From: Mucilaginibacter_A sp964251965
GTDB lineage: Bacteria; Bacteroidota; Bacteroidia; Sphingobacteriales; Sphingobacteriaceae
Length of the DNA: 64,000 nucleotides
Assembly: GCA_964251965.1 (NCBI GenBank)
Contig: CAXULQ010000001.1
Coordinates: forward strand, 124,001-188,000
Reading direction: 5' to 3'
Shown here: positions 24,308 to 33,271 of the stretch, piece after piece
Layout: each line of letters opens with the position of its first letter
Position numbering within the stretch: the stretch's first letter is position 1
Position numbers and translations under genes: made by a program
Notes under the pieces: model-generated
What the model was told of the DNA's origin: nothing
What the model saw: only the letters and a program-made list of their open reading frames with translations
Database searches by the model: none

Positions 24308-26884
24308 ATGATTATAAAATCTACCTCAATCATTCTTCTAACACTTTCTGGTTTTACAGTTTTTGCACAACAAAAAAAGCAAAGCAAACCATCGGCAGAT
24401 ACCCTGCTTAATCAAACCCATTCTTTGCACGAAGTGGTTATTTCTGCTTCCCGCACCAGCGAAAGTATTTTGCGTTCGCCGGTCAGTATTGAAAGTGTAA
24501 GTTCAGCAGCTTTTAAACTATCTGCTGCGCCTTCGTTTTTTGATGCGCTGGAAAATGTAAAAGGCGTACAAATGATTACGCCAAGTTTGGGTTTCCGGGT
24601 GATCAACACACGCGGTTTTGCCAATACAACCAATGTTCGTTTTACACAATTGGTTGATGGCGTGGACAATCAGGCACCGCACATCGGTGCGCCAATTGGT
24701 AATGCCATGGGGCCGAGCGATTTGGATATTGAACATGCGGAAATCATTCCGGGGACAGCTTCTGCTTTGTATGGATTGAACGCGATTAATGGTTTGGCCA
24801 ATTTCATCACCAAAAACCCTTTTACAAGTACCGGAATTTCGGTTCAGCAAAAAACCGGGATCAACCATGTAAACGATGCCGAAACTTCGGCCAAGCTTTA
24901 TTCTGAAACCAGTATCCGTGTGGCAGAAAAAATATCCAATCGTTTTGCTTTTAAATTGAATGGAACGCTAACCAAAGGTTATGATTGGATTGCAGATGAC
25001 CGCACCGATTTAAATGCCGCTGCAAATGTCGGTGTCGGGATTCCCGGAGGAGTAAATAATCCGGGTTACGATCCAACAAGCGGTTATGGCAATGAATCTT
25101 CCGACCGTAAAACGGTTGCTTTAGGCGGAAAGCAATATGTTGTTGCCCGCACCGGTTATTACGAAAAGGAAGTAACGGATTACCACTTGCAAAACTTAAA
25201 AGCAGATTTAGGTTTGGTTTACAAGTTAAGCGATCAAACTACTTTAACTTACACTTATCGCATTGCAGGCTTGGATAATATTTACCAGCGTTCTAACCGT
25301 TTTCGTTTAAAAGATTATTTGTTGCAGCAACATGCTTTGGAACTTAAAAATCCAATCTTCCAATTCAGGACGTATTTAACAACAGAAAACACGGGCAAAT
25401 CTTACAACTTGCGTTCCGCAGCAGAAAACCAAGACAAAGCTTTTAAATCTGATAACGTTTGGTACAGCGATTTTACAAACGCATTTAATAAGTCCATTGC
25501 CGTAAGCGGAACCACCGCACAACAAGCTTTAATTGCAGCGCGGCAGTTTGCAGATCAGGGAAGGTTGCAGCCCGGCACTGCTGCTTTTAACAATACATTG
25601 TCTGCATTGGCCGATGTAAATAATTGGGATATCGGTTCTGCCTTGCGTGTAAAAGACCAGTTGTTGCATGTAGAAGGTCAGGTAGATATTTCTAAAGCCA
25701 TCAGTCCAAATTTTACAAAACAAACCGGTTTTGATTTCCTTTCCGGTTTTGACCACCGCGATTATATCATTGATCCGGATGGTAATTATTTCGTAAACCC
25801 GAACCCAACTAAACCCACTGCTGTTTTTACCTATGGAAAAACTGGCGGCTTTATCCAAGCAGGGAAAGAGCTTTTTGACAGTAAACTTCGCCTTACGGCA
25901 ACCTTGCGTGCCGACCGAAATGATTACTTCAACCTTAAACTAAATCCTCGTTTTACGGCTGTTTTTTCTCCGGTGGAAGAGCAGAATATCCGGGTTTCTT
26001 TCCAGAGCGGTTCCCGGTTTCCGAGTATTTTTGAAGCTTTTTCTAACGTAAACAGCGGCGGCGTTAAACGGATCGGCGGTTTAAAGATATTGTCTAACGG
26101 CGTTTTAGAAAACTCTTATTTAAAAAGTTCTATCGATGCTTTCCAAGCGGCCGTAAAAAATGATTTTAACACTTTGGGTATTTCTACCAATGCGGCTATC
26201 ACCAAGGAAAAAGGTTTATTGGTGAAAAATTATTACGATTACATTAAACCGGAACATATTAATTCTTTTGAATTTGGATACAAGTCTCTTTTTCTGGATC
26301 AAAAGTTAAAGGTTGATTTGGATTTTTACTACAACAAGTACGACAACTTTATTGCCCAAGTGGAGATGAGTACGCCCAATACAAAAAATCCGGATTCGAT
26401 TGCCATCAGGTTAAATGATAAAAACCTGCAATCCCGTTACCGCGTTTGGACGAACTCCAAAAGTACCGTTTACAATTATGGCGGAAGCTTGGGTTTATCC
26501 TATTACCTTTTTCATCAATTTACATTTTCCGGGAACGCTTCCTACGCAAAATTGCAGCGCACCAATAACAATGATGGTTTGGAAGATGGTTTCAACACGC
26601 CAAGTTGGATTACCAATATTGCTTTTGGCGGAGACCACTTGTATCGAAGTTTGGGTTTCAATGTAAGTTATAAATGGCAAAGCAGCTATTATTCGCAAAC
26701 CTTTTTAGTAAACGGTAATGTTAAAGCTTACGGCAATGTAGATGCACAAGTAAATTACAACATTATCAAATCACTCAATTTAAAAGTTGGCGCAAGCAAC
26801 TTGTTTAACCATTATTATTACTCTTATCTTGGCGGCCCGATGGTTGGTGGTTTGTATTATACTACGTTGACTTATCAGTTGTAA
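24308..26884 (+). CDS. TonB-dependent outer-membrane receptor, predicted Mo-related
   Basis: An 858-aa protein with a signal peptide ending at VFAQ. The TonB box region and plug span about 30-170, with LHEVVISASRTSES, INTRGFANTTNVRFTQLVDG and IEHAEIIPGTASALYG. A 22-strand-type barrel follows to the C-terminus. There is no carboxypeptidase-like N-terminal domain, so it resembles metal-complex rather than SusC receptors. The upstream ModE gene and ModE-like operator suggest that it imports molybdate or a chelated molybdenum species when Mo is scarce. That substrate is inference. Confidence 0.9.
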   Translation: MIIKSTSIILLTLSGFTVFAQQKKQSKPSADTLLNQTHSLHEVVISASRTSESILRSPVSIESVSSAAFKLSAAPSFFDALENVKGVQMITPSLGFRVINTRGFANTTNVRFTQLVDGVDNQAPHIGAPIGNAMGPSDLDIEHAEIIPGTASALYGLNAINGLANFITKNPFTSTGISVQQKTGINHVNDAETSAKLYSETSIRVAEKISNRFAFKLNGTLTKGYDWIADDRTDLNAAANVGVGIPGGVNNPGYDPTSGYGNESSDRKTVALGGKQYVVARTGYYEKEVTDYHLQNLKADLGLVYKLSDQTTLTYTYRIAGLDNIYQRSNRFRLKDYLLQQHALELKNPIFQFRTYLTTENTGKSYNLRSAAENQDKAFKSDNVWYSDFTNAFNKSIAVSGTTAQQALIAARQFADQGRLQPGTAAFNNTLSALADVNNWDIGSALRVKDQLLHVEGQVDISKAISPNFTKQTGFDFLSGFDHRDYIIDPDGNYFVNPNPTKPTAVFTYGKTGGFIQAGKELFDSKLRLTATLRADRNDYFNLKLNPRFTAVFSPVEEQNIRVSFQSGSRFPSIFEAFSNVNSGGVKRIGGLKILSNGVLENSYLKSSIDAFQAAVKNDFNTLGISTNAAITKEKGLLVKNYYDYIKPEHINSFEFGYKSLFLDQKLKVDLDFYYNKYDNFIAQVEMSTPNTKNPDSIAIRLNDKNLQSRYRVWTNSKSTVYNYGGSLGLSYYLFHQFTFSGNASYAKLQRTNNNDGLEDGFNTPSWITNIAFGGDHLYRSLGFNVSYKWQSSYYSQTFLVNGNVKAYGNVDAQVNYNIIKSLNLKVGASNLFNHYYYSYLGGPMVGGLYYTTLTYQL

Positions 26885-26917
26885 TTTTCTGTTTGATATA
26901 GAAAATATAATTTTAAA

Positions 26918-27078
26918 AACTCCGTAGGAGTTTCCTGTTTATAGAGATTTCCAAGAAGATTTTATTAGCTCCGTAGGTGCTTCCTTACTAAAAAACATAC
27001 TATTTAAAGGAAGCACCTACGGAGCTATGTATATTTGTCCATACATTTTTTCTACAAACAGGAAACTCCTACGTAGTT
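26918..27078. repeat. Nested double inverted-repeat element
   Basis: Outer arms 26918-26940 and 27056-27078 match over 23 bp with one mismatch (AACTCCGTAGGAGTTTCC...). Inner arms 26967-26986 and 27007-27026 match perfectly over 20 bp (AGCTCCGTAGGTGCTTCCTT). Both pairs share CTCCGTAGG.G.TTCCT, so the element is two nested copies of one palindrome family. It lies downstream of the TonB receptor. The layout resembles REP/BIME elements mobilised by RAYT transposases; none is in the window. Confidence 0.88.
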
Positions 27079-27122
27079 GATAAACAATAGACTTGAAGAT
27101 TGTGCATTTCCTTTAAAAGCAA

Positions 27123-27226
27123 ATGCTTCTTTTATCGGGTAAAAATCAACCTGTTTTTTTGCTGGTTTGCCTTTGTTCGCCCATTTTACCTTTTCACTAA
27201 AACAAATAAAACGGGATGCTTCTTTT
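27123..27226 (-). repeat. Two tandem motif copies
   Basis: Exact ATGCTTCTTTT at 27123-27133 and 27216-27226, same orientation, 82 bp apart, upstream of the second aldo/keto reductase. The first continues as ATCGGGTAAAAAT. Confidence 0.88.
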
Positions 27227-27247
27227 ATCTCAATAAAAACAGCAAAA

Positions 27248-28231
27248 ATGGAATATAGAAGATTAGGAAAATCAGGTTTGCAATTAAGTGCGTTTTCTTT
27301 GGGAAGCTGGCTTACTTTCGGCAACCAGATCAGCGATCAAATTGCGGACGAATTAATGACTTTAGCTTACGAGCAAGGTGTTAACTTTTTTGATAATGCC
27401 GAAGGTTATGCCGGAGGAAAATCAGAAATAGTTATGGGCAATATCCTGAAAAGTAAAAATTGGGACAGAGATTCGTACATTGTTTCGAGCAAAGTATTTT
27501 TTGGTGCGGAAAAGAAAGGACCAAACCGAATCGGTTTATCGCGCAAACATGTGATAGAAGCTTGTCATGCTGCCATAAAACGTTTACAAGTTGATTATTT
27601 GGATTTGTATTTCTGCCATCGTCCGGATAAAAATACGCCAATTGAAGAAACGGTTTGGGCGATGAACACACTGTTGCAACAAGGCAAAATTTTATATTGG
27701 GGAACATCAGAATGGAGCGGCGTAGAAATTATGGAAGCCATCCGCGTAGCCAAAGAAAACCATTTGATTGGCCCAACGATGGAGCAGCCGCAATACAATT
27801 TGTTTGAACGGAAGAAGCTGGAAGATGAGTACAGCTTGCTTTTCCGCGATTATGGTTTGGGTACAACAATCTGGTCGCCATTATCCTCCGGACTTTTATC
27901 CGGAAAGTACAACGATGCCGACCCAAAAGATACACGTTTAGGCGTTGCAAGTTTAAGCTGGTTAAAAGATGCAACTTTAGCCGAAGACCGTTTGAAAAAA
28001 GTGAAAGAATTGAAAACTGTTGCCGATGAATTGCAAACTTCGATGGCAAAATTAAGTTTGGCCTGGTGCCTTAAAAATCCAAATGTAAGTACGGTTATTT
28101 TAGGTGCATCCAAAGTTGAACAATTGAAAGAAAATTTAACTGCGTTGGAAGTTGTGCCTTTGTTAACTCCGGAAGTTTTGGATAGGATAGAAGGTATTGT
28201 TGGAACTAAACCTAAGGTTGGGGAATTTTAA
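27248..28231 (+). CDS. Aldo/keto reductase, potassium-channel beta-like
   Basis: The ATG at 27248 gives MEYRRLGKSGLQLSAFSLGSW, the standard start; the upstream in-frame extension lies over a motif copy. The 327-aa barrel has Asp49 and Tyr54 (FFDNAEGYAGG), Lys82 in VSSKV and His in LYFCHRPD. VSTVILGASKVEQLKENL is the NADPH-binding end. It resembles YghZ/Kv-beta-type AKR6 proteins. It shares the fold but little identity with the reductase at 970. The substrate is unknown. Confidence 0.93.
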   Translation: MEYRRLGKSGLQLSAFSLGSWLTFGNQISDQIADELMTLAYEQGVNFFDNAEGYAGGKSEIVMGNILKSKNWDRDSYIVSSKVFFGAEKKGPNRIGLSRKHVIEACHAAIKRLQVDYLDLYFCHRPDKNTPIEETVWAMNTLLQQGKILYWGTSEWSGVEIMEAIRVAKENHLIGPTMEQPQYNLFERKKLEDEYSLLFRDYGLGTTIWSPLSSGLLSGKYNDADPKDTRLGVASLSWLKDATLAEDRLKKVKELKTVADELQTSMAKLSLAWCLKNPNVSTVILGASKVEQLKENLTALEVVPLLTPEVLDRIEGIVGTKPKVGEF

Positions 28232-28240
28232 ATTATAAAT

Positions 28241-28298
28241 TTTTAGTTGATAAAAGAAGCATTGAAGGATTCTTTAATGCTGCTTTTATTATCTAAAA
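28241..28298. terminator. Hairpin of paired motif and variant
   Basis: The left arm 28241-28263 carries GATAAAAGAAGCATT (exact copy 28252-28262). The right arm 28276-28298 carries AATGCTGCTTTTATT, a G-C variant. The arms pair over 23 bp with three mismatches. It lies between the convergent aldo/keto reductase and the 51-aa gene, so terminator function is likely. Confidence 0.78.
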
Positions 28299-28355
28299 TA
28301 AATCCAACATAAGATAAAAATCGATAAGCTTATCCGGGAGAAATATGTAACGGAA

Positions 28356-28511
28356 TTACTTTTTTAAGTCTGGTAAGCCAAATTGTTCAAAAGCTTGTTT
28401 TGCTTTTTCAACCTTTTCTGGAAACAGTACAATGTTGCTGTATTTGTTAAGCGATTTATCAATTCGAACAACCGGTACTTTTTTCTCATTAAGTTCAAGA
28501 ATGCTTTTCAT
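28356..28511 (-). CDS. 51-aa partner of DUF6934-like gene
   Basis: The ATG at 28511 begins MKSILELNEKKVPVVRID, a 51-aa mixed-charge protein ending in GLPDLKK. There is no signal or membrane segment. Its first 17 bases overlap the end of the DUF6934-like gene in another frame, so the two are translationally coupled. The small size and coupling are typical of antitoxin or accessory partners. I recognise no family by motif. Confidence 0.7.
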   Translation of the reverse strand: MKSILELNEKKVPVVRIDKSLNKYSNIVLFPEKVEKAKQAFEQFGLPDLKK

Positions 28512-28965
28512 AATTCAAATTTAAGGTTTTTCGCTGAATAACAAATGCCTGATACTCTTTTCCTTTTTCATATCTTTCCCATTCACTAAAAGATTGTCCA
28601 AAAATTTCAAAATCATTTTCTACAATTTCATAGTATTTATTTATTCCCATTCTATAAAGTCTTGTTTGGGCTTCGGTGCTGCCGGTAGCATAAACCCAAG
28701 CTTGTGGAAATTTATCGCAAAAAGCGTAAACTGCTGCCACTACTGTCGCAAGTACTTTTTCACTGTCCCCATTGTCTGTAACTATCGTATCATCAATTTC
28801 GCCTGTTGACAGGTCTCTATCACCAAAAGCCAAATTGTAAAAATTATTTTGGTTAACAAGTGTAAACTGTATTAGCTTTTCAATTTTGCCTTTCGGGCCT
28901 TCGCTCAAAAAAACAAAAGTGGTAAGTTGGTCATCAGATTTTAATTCGTATCGGTCAAGTTTCAT
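28495..28965 (-). CDS. DUF6934-like protein
   Basis: A 156-aa soluble protein. MKLDRYELKSDDQLTTFVFLSEGPKGKI at the start (positions 1-28), FYNLAFGDRDLSTGEIDD and WVYATGSTEAQTRLYRMGIN match what I remember of the DUF6934 family of Bacteroidota. Biochemical function is unknown. It forms an overlapping pair with a 51-aa downstream gene. Pairs of this kind recur near accessory genes, which suggests a toxin-antitoxin-like or defence role. That is inference. Confidence 0.75.
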   Translation of the reverse strand: MKLDRYELKSDDQLTTFVFLSEGPKGKIEKLIQFTLVNQNNFYNLAFGDRDLSTGEIDDTIVTDNGDSEKVLATVVAAVYAFCDKFPQAWVYATGSTEAQTRLYRMGINKYYEIVENDFEIFGQSFSEWERYEKGKEYQAFVIQRKTLNLNYEKHS

Positions 28966-29188
28966 GTCGTATTTAAGTCGGTAGGAAGATAATAAATTGG
29001 ATTAGTTATTGTAGAAAAATGTTGCTCAATTCGAGCAGCTGACATTTTGAAGTTTTATTCAAGAATCTAAGCATTGCCAGAATCCAAAATCTACTCTAAT
29101 AAATATTATAAATTAGTAAAATCATCTTCCCATTTTCAAATCCCAAAAACATTACCCAACCTTTGCGCCTTCTTAAAAAAACACCTGT

Positions 29189-29199
29189 AAAAGAAGCAT
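29189..29199 (+). repeat. Dispersed motif copy
   Basis: Exact AAAAGAAGCAT in ACCTGTAAAAGAAGCATTC, 31 bp before the MFS gene start. Confidence 0.88.
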
Positions 29200-29230
29200 T
29201 CAGCTTTAAAATACAGCTATAATTAGCCGC

Positions 29231-30457
29231 ATGACTAAAAAACGATACTTTTTCCTGATCCTCATACTTGGCACCTTAACCGCGCTCGGCCCATTTTCTA
29301 TTGATATGTACCTGCCGGGTTTTCCCGCTATCGCAAAAGATTTGCACGAAACCGTTGCCCGTGTCGCGCTTTCTTTATCCAGCTTTTTTATTGGTATTTC
29401 TGCCGGGCAATTGTTGTACGGCCCATTGCTGGATCGTTTCGGAAGGAAGAAACCTTTGTATATCGGATTGGTAGTTTATATCCTGGCTTCCTTTGGCTGC
29501 TTATCGGCCCAAAGTATTGAAGCTTTAATTGTATTGCGTTTTGTGCAGGCCATCGGCAGTTGTGCAGCAGGCGTTGCTTCGGTAGCAATGGTTCGCGATC
29601 TGTTCCCCATAAAAGACAGCGCCAAAGTTTTTTCACTGCTGATGCTGGTTGTTGGTGCTTCGCCCATGATTGCGCCAACCGTTGGCGGTTACGTTACCGC
29701 TGCTTTTGGCTGGCAATCCGTTTTCCTGATTTTGGCCGTAATCGGAATTTTAATTTTGATTGCTTCTATTTTCTTTCTGCCCGAAAGTTACAAGGCGGAT
29801 ACCTCGATTTCCTTAAAACCAAAACCGATTTTGTTAGGCTTTTGGTCGGTATTGCGCGAACCTCAATTTTACACTTATGCTATTGCTGGTGCCCTGGCTT
29901 TTGCCGGTTTGTTTGCTTATGTTTCTGGTTCGCCATTGGTTTTTATGGATATTTTTAAAGTGAACGGAAAAGTTTACGGTTGGATTTTTGCCTTTCTTTC
30001 CGTCGGTTTTATCGGCTCCAGTCAGTTTAATGGTTTATTGTTGAAGAAATACCGAAGCGAGCAGCTTGTTTTTGCTGCGTTGATTGCACAATCGCTGGTT
30101 GGGTTAATTTTCCTATTCGGAACAATAAATGGCTGGTTTGAATTGTATGGAACGATTGCCATGCTTTTCCTGTTTTTGTGTTGCCTCGGCATTGCCAATC
30201 CAAACGCTTCGGCTTTGTCGCTTGCACCTTTTTCTAAAAATGCAGGCAGTGCTTCGGCCTTGATGGGCGCATTACAATTAGGAATGGGCGCATTGGCTTC
30301 TGTTGGCGTGAGTTTGTTTAACACACAATCTGCTTTGCCGATGGTTGCCATTATTGCCGGAACTACGGTATTGGCTTTGTTGGTTTTAGTGTTGGGTAGA
30401 AGCAGGATTACCGGACAAGTTGAAGTGCAACAAGGGCAAGCTGTAGTTTTGCATTGA
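29231..30457 (+). CDS. Bcr/CflA-type MFS drug exporter
   Basis: A 408-aa, 12-helix major facilitator. LGPFSIDMYLPGFPAIAKDL at the N-terminus is the DHA1 Bcr/CflA signature, and GQLLYGPLLDRFGRKKPLY is the loop 2-3 motif A. It should export bicyclomycin-, chloramphenicol- or sulfonamide-like compounds by proton antiport. Actual substrates are unknown. No regulator is adjacent. Length is normal. Confidence 0.93.
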   Translation: MTKKRYFFLILILGTLTALGPFSIDMYLPGFPAIAKDLHETVARVALSLSSFFIGISAGQLLYGPLLDRFGRKKPLYIGLVVYILASFGCLSAQSIEALIVLRFVQAIGSCAAGVASVAMVRDLFPIKDSAKVFSLLMLVVGASPMIAPTVGGYVTAAFGWQSVFLILAVIGILILIASIFFLPESYKADTSISLKPKPILLGFWSVLREPQFYTYAIAGALAFAGLFAYVSGSPLVFMDIFKVNGKVYGWIFAFLSVGFIGSSQFNGLLLKKYRSEQLVFAALIAQSLVGLIFLFGTINGWFELYGTIAMLFLFLCCLGIANPNASALSLAPFSKNAGSASALMGALQLGMGALASVGVSLFNTQSALPMVAIIAGTTVLALLVLVLGRSRITGQVEVQQGQAVVLH

Positions 30458-30571
30458 TATAAGTAATCCCGATTTATTTGGATTAGAACTTAGTTTATCG
30501 CAAACTGGTTACATTCATTTTTTTGCATGATGCTATTTATTAAATAATTTGCAATCGGATTTTGTACCGAT

Positions 30572-30582
30572 AAAAGAAGCAT
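30572..30582 (+). repeat. Dispersed motif copy
   Basis: Exact AAAAGAAGCAT in TACCGATAAAAGAAGCATC, 46 bp before the second M28 gene. Confidence 0.88.
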
Positions 30583-30628
30583 CTAACAAAGCCTTTTATA
30601 TTTCATTCATTCCACATAAAATTAATCC

Positions 30629-32284
30629 ATGAAAAAAGCATTACTGTTTTCCCTTTTAGCTTACTTGTCAATTTCCAATTATGCAAAAGGACAAAATACC
30701 AACGAAATAAAAGGCATTTTGAATAAGGTAAGTCCGGATGCCATAAAAGGCAAAATGAGCTATTTAGCTGATGATTTGTTGGAAGGAAGGCAACCCGGAA
30801 CAAGAGGTTTTTTATTGGCCGAAAAATACATGGAAACCGAGTTTATGGCTTTGGGATTAAAACCCGGAAACGGCTCTTCCTATATTCAACGTGTTCCTTT
30901 ACAGAAAGGTTGGATTGATGAAAGCGGAAGCAGTTTTACCATCATCAATCACGGCAAAGAAGAAAAGCTGGATTACGGAAAGCAGTTCACCATAAACCCT
31001 TATTTTGCTTCGGCAACATCAACTGTTACCGCTCCTTTGGTGTTTGTTGGATTTGGTATTTCGGCGCCTGAATTTAATCATGACGATTACAAAAACATCG
31101 ATGTAAAAGGCAAAATCGTGGTTTATTTAGGCGGTGCGCCAACACAATTTCCAACCAGCGAAAGAGCATATTTGACTACCGCAGATGTTAAATATTCCGA
31201 AGCGATTAAACGCGGTGCCGTTGGTGTAATTACTTTTAATGCTTCTGCTGGCAGAACCGGTTCCTGGGATGCAATGGTAAGAAGAATGAAGCAAGGTTCT
31301 TTTAAATGGGTGAACAAGCAAGGAGTGGCAGCTAACAATTATGAGGCATTAAAAGCGGTATCTACATTTAATAATGAATTTGCAGAAAAACTTTTTGCAA
31401 ACGCATCAACGCCTTTAACAAAAATATACGAGTTGGCAGCGGAAGGAAAATCAGCATCTTTTCCTTTAAATATCTCTGCAAAAATCGAAGTTAAAACACA
31501 ATCCAAGCAAATAGAAAGTGCAAATGTGGTTGGTGTTTTAGAAGGAAGTGATCCGAAAATGAAAAATGAATATGTGGTTTACTCTGCACATTTGGATCAT
31601 TTCGGAATTGGTGCTGCTGTAAAAGGCGATTCTATTTATAACGGCGCGCATGATGATGCTTCCGGTAATGCAATTTTGTTGGAGATTGTTAAAGCTTACC
31701 GTTCGCTTGCTGTTCCGCCAAAAAGGTCTGTCATTTTTGCTTCTGTTACAGGTGAAGAATTGGGTTTATTGGGTTCGGATTATTTTATTAACAACCAGCC
31801 GATGCAAGGAAAAGTTGTCGCAAATCTGGCTATTGATATGCCTTTTTTCTTTCATCCGGTTTTAGATATTGTTCCTTACGGTGCAGATCATTCCAGTTTA
31901 GGAAAACAGACAGAAAAAGCTGCGCAAATGTTAGGTTTAAAAATCGGTCCTGATCCATTTCCGGAACAGGTTGTTTTTATCCGAAGTGATCATTACAGCT
32001 TTATCAAAAAAGGTATTCCTGCTTTGTTTATTAAAAGTGGTTTCATGACTGTTCCGGGTGATACCGTTAACCGTGCAAAATCTGATGTTGGCTGGCGAAG
32101 CACCATTTATCATACACCGCAGGATGATATGAACCAGCCTTTCGATTTTAAAGCCGCTACAACACATGTTAAAATCAATTTTCTGATCGGTTATTTTGTT
32201 TGTGAAGATGCCACTGCTCCCGACTGGAACAAAGGAGATTTTTTTGGACAGAAGTTTAAGCGGAAAGAAGGGCAGGGTTTGTAA
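30629..32284 (+). CDS. M28 family metallopeptidase, secreted
   Basis: A 551-aa protein with a cleavable signal peptide rather than a lipobox (cleavage near NYAKGQ). A PA-like insert (about 110-230) includes GFGISAPEFNHDDYKNIDVK. Zinc ligands lie in YSAHLDHFG, AHDDASGNA, TGEELGLLGSDYF, NLAID and SDHYSF. It is a diverged paralogue of the lipoprotein M28 gene at 18979. It is expected to be a periplasmic or secreted aminopeptidase. Confidence 0.93.
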   Translation: MKKALLFSLLAYLSISNYAKGQNTNEIKGILNKVSPDAIKGKMSYLADDLLEGRQPGTRGFLLAEKYMETEFMALGLKPGNGSSYIQRVPLQKGWIDESGSSFTIINHGKEEKLDYGKQFTINPYFASATSTVTAPLVFVGFGISAPEFNHDDYKNIDVKGKIVVYLGGAPTQFPTSERAYLTTADVKYSEAIKRGAVGVITFNASAGRTGSWDAMVRRMKQGSFKWVNKQGVAANNYEALKAVSTFNNEFAEKLFANASTPLTKIYELAAEGKSASFPLNISAKIEVKTQSKQIESANVVGVLEGSDPKMKNEYVVYSAHLDHFGIGAAVKGDSIYNGAHDDASGNAILLEIVKAYRSLAVPPKRSVIFASVTGEELGLLGSDYFINNQPMQGKVVANLAIDMPFFFHPVLDIVPYGADHSSLGKQTEKAAQMLGLKIGPDPFPEQVVFIRSDHYSFIKKGIPALFIKSGFMTVPGDTVNRAKSDVGWRSTIYHTPQDDMNQPFDFKAATTHVKINFLIGYFVCEDATAPDWNKGDFFGQKFKRKEGQGL

Positions 32285-32402
32285 CTGCTTGTTGAATAAA
32301 ATCGGTTTAATACTAATATTGAATAAAAAACGACATTAACTCAGATAGATTTAATCATTACATTTATACTGTGATTAATTATATAAAAGATAGATTTGGT
32401 AA

Positions 32403-32815
32403 ATGACCGAGAAGTTATTACGAGATTTAGCTAATTCAAGAATACAAGAATCAAAAGTACTTTTGGATAATAAGTGTTATAATGGTGCTTATTATTTATG
32501 CGGTTATGCTATTGAATGCGCTTTAAAAGCATGTATAGCAAAAAACATTAAAGCTTCCGAAATACCTGATAGAAAATTTATTAATGATATTTTTACACAT
32601 GATGTAAAATCACTTGTCAGGCTTGCCGGGTTAGAAGGTTTTAGAGTATTAAAGAATTTTCTGATCCTGATTTTTCGATATATTGGGCAATTGTTAAAGA
32701 CTGGAATGAAGGGGCACGTTATAAAGAGTGGTCAGAACCAGAGGCAACACAAATTTATGAGGCTATAACGGCTAAAAAAGGAGGCATACTATTATGGATT
32801 CAACAATATTGGTAG
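32403..32815 (+). pseudogene. HEPN-domain gene with a -1 frameshift
   Basis: The N-terminal part is a HEPN domain: SRIQESKVLLDNKCYNGAYY, then CGYAIECALKACIAK, then FTHDVKSLVRLAGLEG. Around 32642-32655 the protein stops resembling the family. Shifting by one base restores a sensible C-terminus, EFSDPDFSIYWAIVKDWNEG...RYKEWSEPEATQIYEAITAKKGG, which ends at TAG 32813-32815. In the original frame the stop is at 32768. The site (TATTAAAGAATTTT) is not a classic slippery heptamer, so mutation or a sequencing error is more likely than programmed shifting. It overlaps the next gene by 22 bases when restored. Confidence 0.72.
32775..32782 (+). promoter_or_regulatory. Strong Shine-Dalgarno AAAGGAGG
   Basis: AAAAAAGGAGGCAT lies 11-12 bp before ATG 32794, an unusually strong ribosome binding site for this genome. 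It supports the 32794 start and coupling to the HEPN gene. Confidence 0.75.
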
Positions 32816-33177
32816 ATGAATTATACGACAAAGGAAAAATATTAATAGAATCCTTAGATAGAGCGGGACTTAAAATTCCACTTGCTACTGTGATTGATTT
32901 GGAGGAGCAAGGGGGATGGTTTATTTTACTTGGAGTTTATAGACTTAATGAGTCTGGTCCTCGTGCTTTTTATCAAAAAATTTATAACGTTATTCAAAAA
33001 AATAAAATAGATATTTCATTAAATGAGGTCAAACTGGTTGATACAAATGCGTCATTATCGATCACCTTAAAAGGAGCAATATCTACAGGGCCGGGAATAT
33101 CAAAATTTAACTTTTTTGGGCATTATATCAATGGAGCAAAATTTCCGGATTGTATTGTTTATCGCGTTAATTTCTGA
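32794..33177 (+). CDS. Unknown protein paired with HEPN gene
   Basis: A 127-aa soluble protein. It starts MDSTILVDELYDKGKILIE and has LATVIDLEEQGGWFILLGV and GPRAFYQKIYNVIQKN. No family is recognised. It is not a MNT-type nucleotidyltransferase: the GSxAxGxxxxxSDxDL motif is absent. It immediately follows and overlaps the restored HEPN frame, so the two form an operon. A toxin-antitoxin or defence function is possible but unproven. Confidence 0.75.
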   Translation: MDSTILVDELYDKGKILIESLDRAGLKIPLATVIDLEEQGGWFILLGVYRLNESGPRAFYQKIYNVIQKNKIDISLNEVKLVDTNASLSITLKGAISTGPGISKFNFFGHYINGAKFPDCIVYRVNF

Positions 33178-33271
33178 AGGTTAAAAATTTACCCGATAAA
33201 AGAAGTAACATCAAAACTTTCAGCCTAATTTTTCAATAATCTAAACTTACCATTTTCAATTGATAAGTTCG

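Noticed and set aside
26885..27247. Small RNA gene in the nested palindromes
   Set aside because: The nesting of two copies of one palindrome is better explained as a repeat element; no promoter box or T-run ends it.
32642..32660. Programmed -1 frameshift in the HEPN gene
   Set aside because: No X XXY YYZ slippery heptamer in the right frame and no clear downstream stem-loop were found; mutation or sequencing error is simpler.
32403..33177. HEPN/MNT toxin-antitoxin pair
   Set aside because: The partner lacks the MNT nucleotidyltransferase motif, so only the HEPN part is supported.
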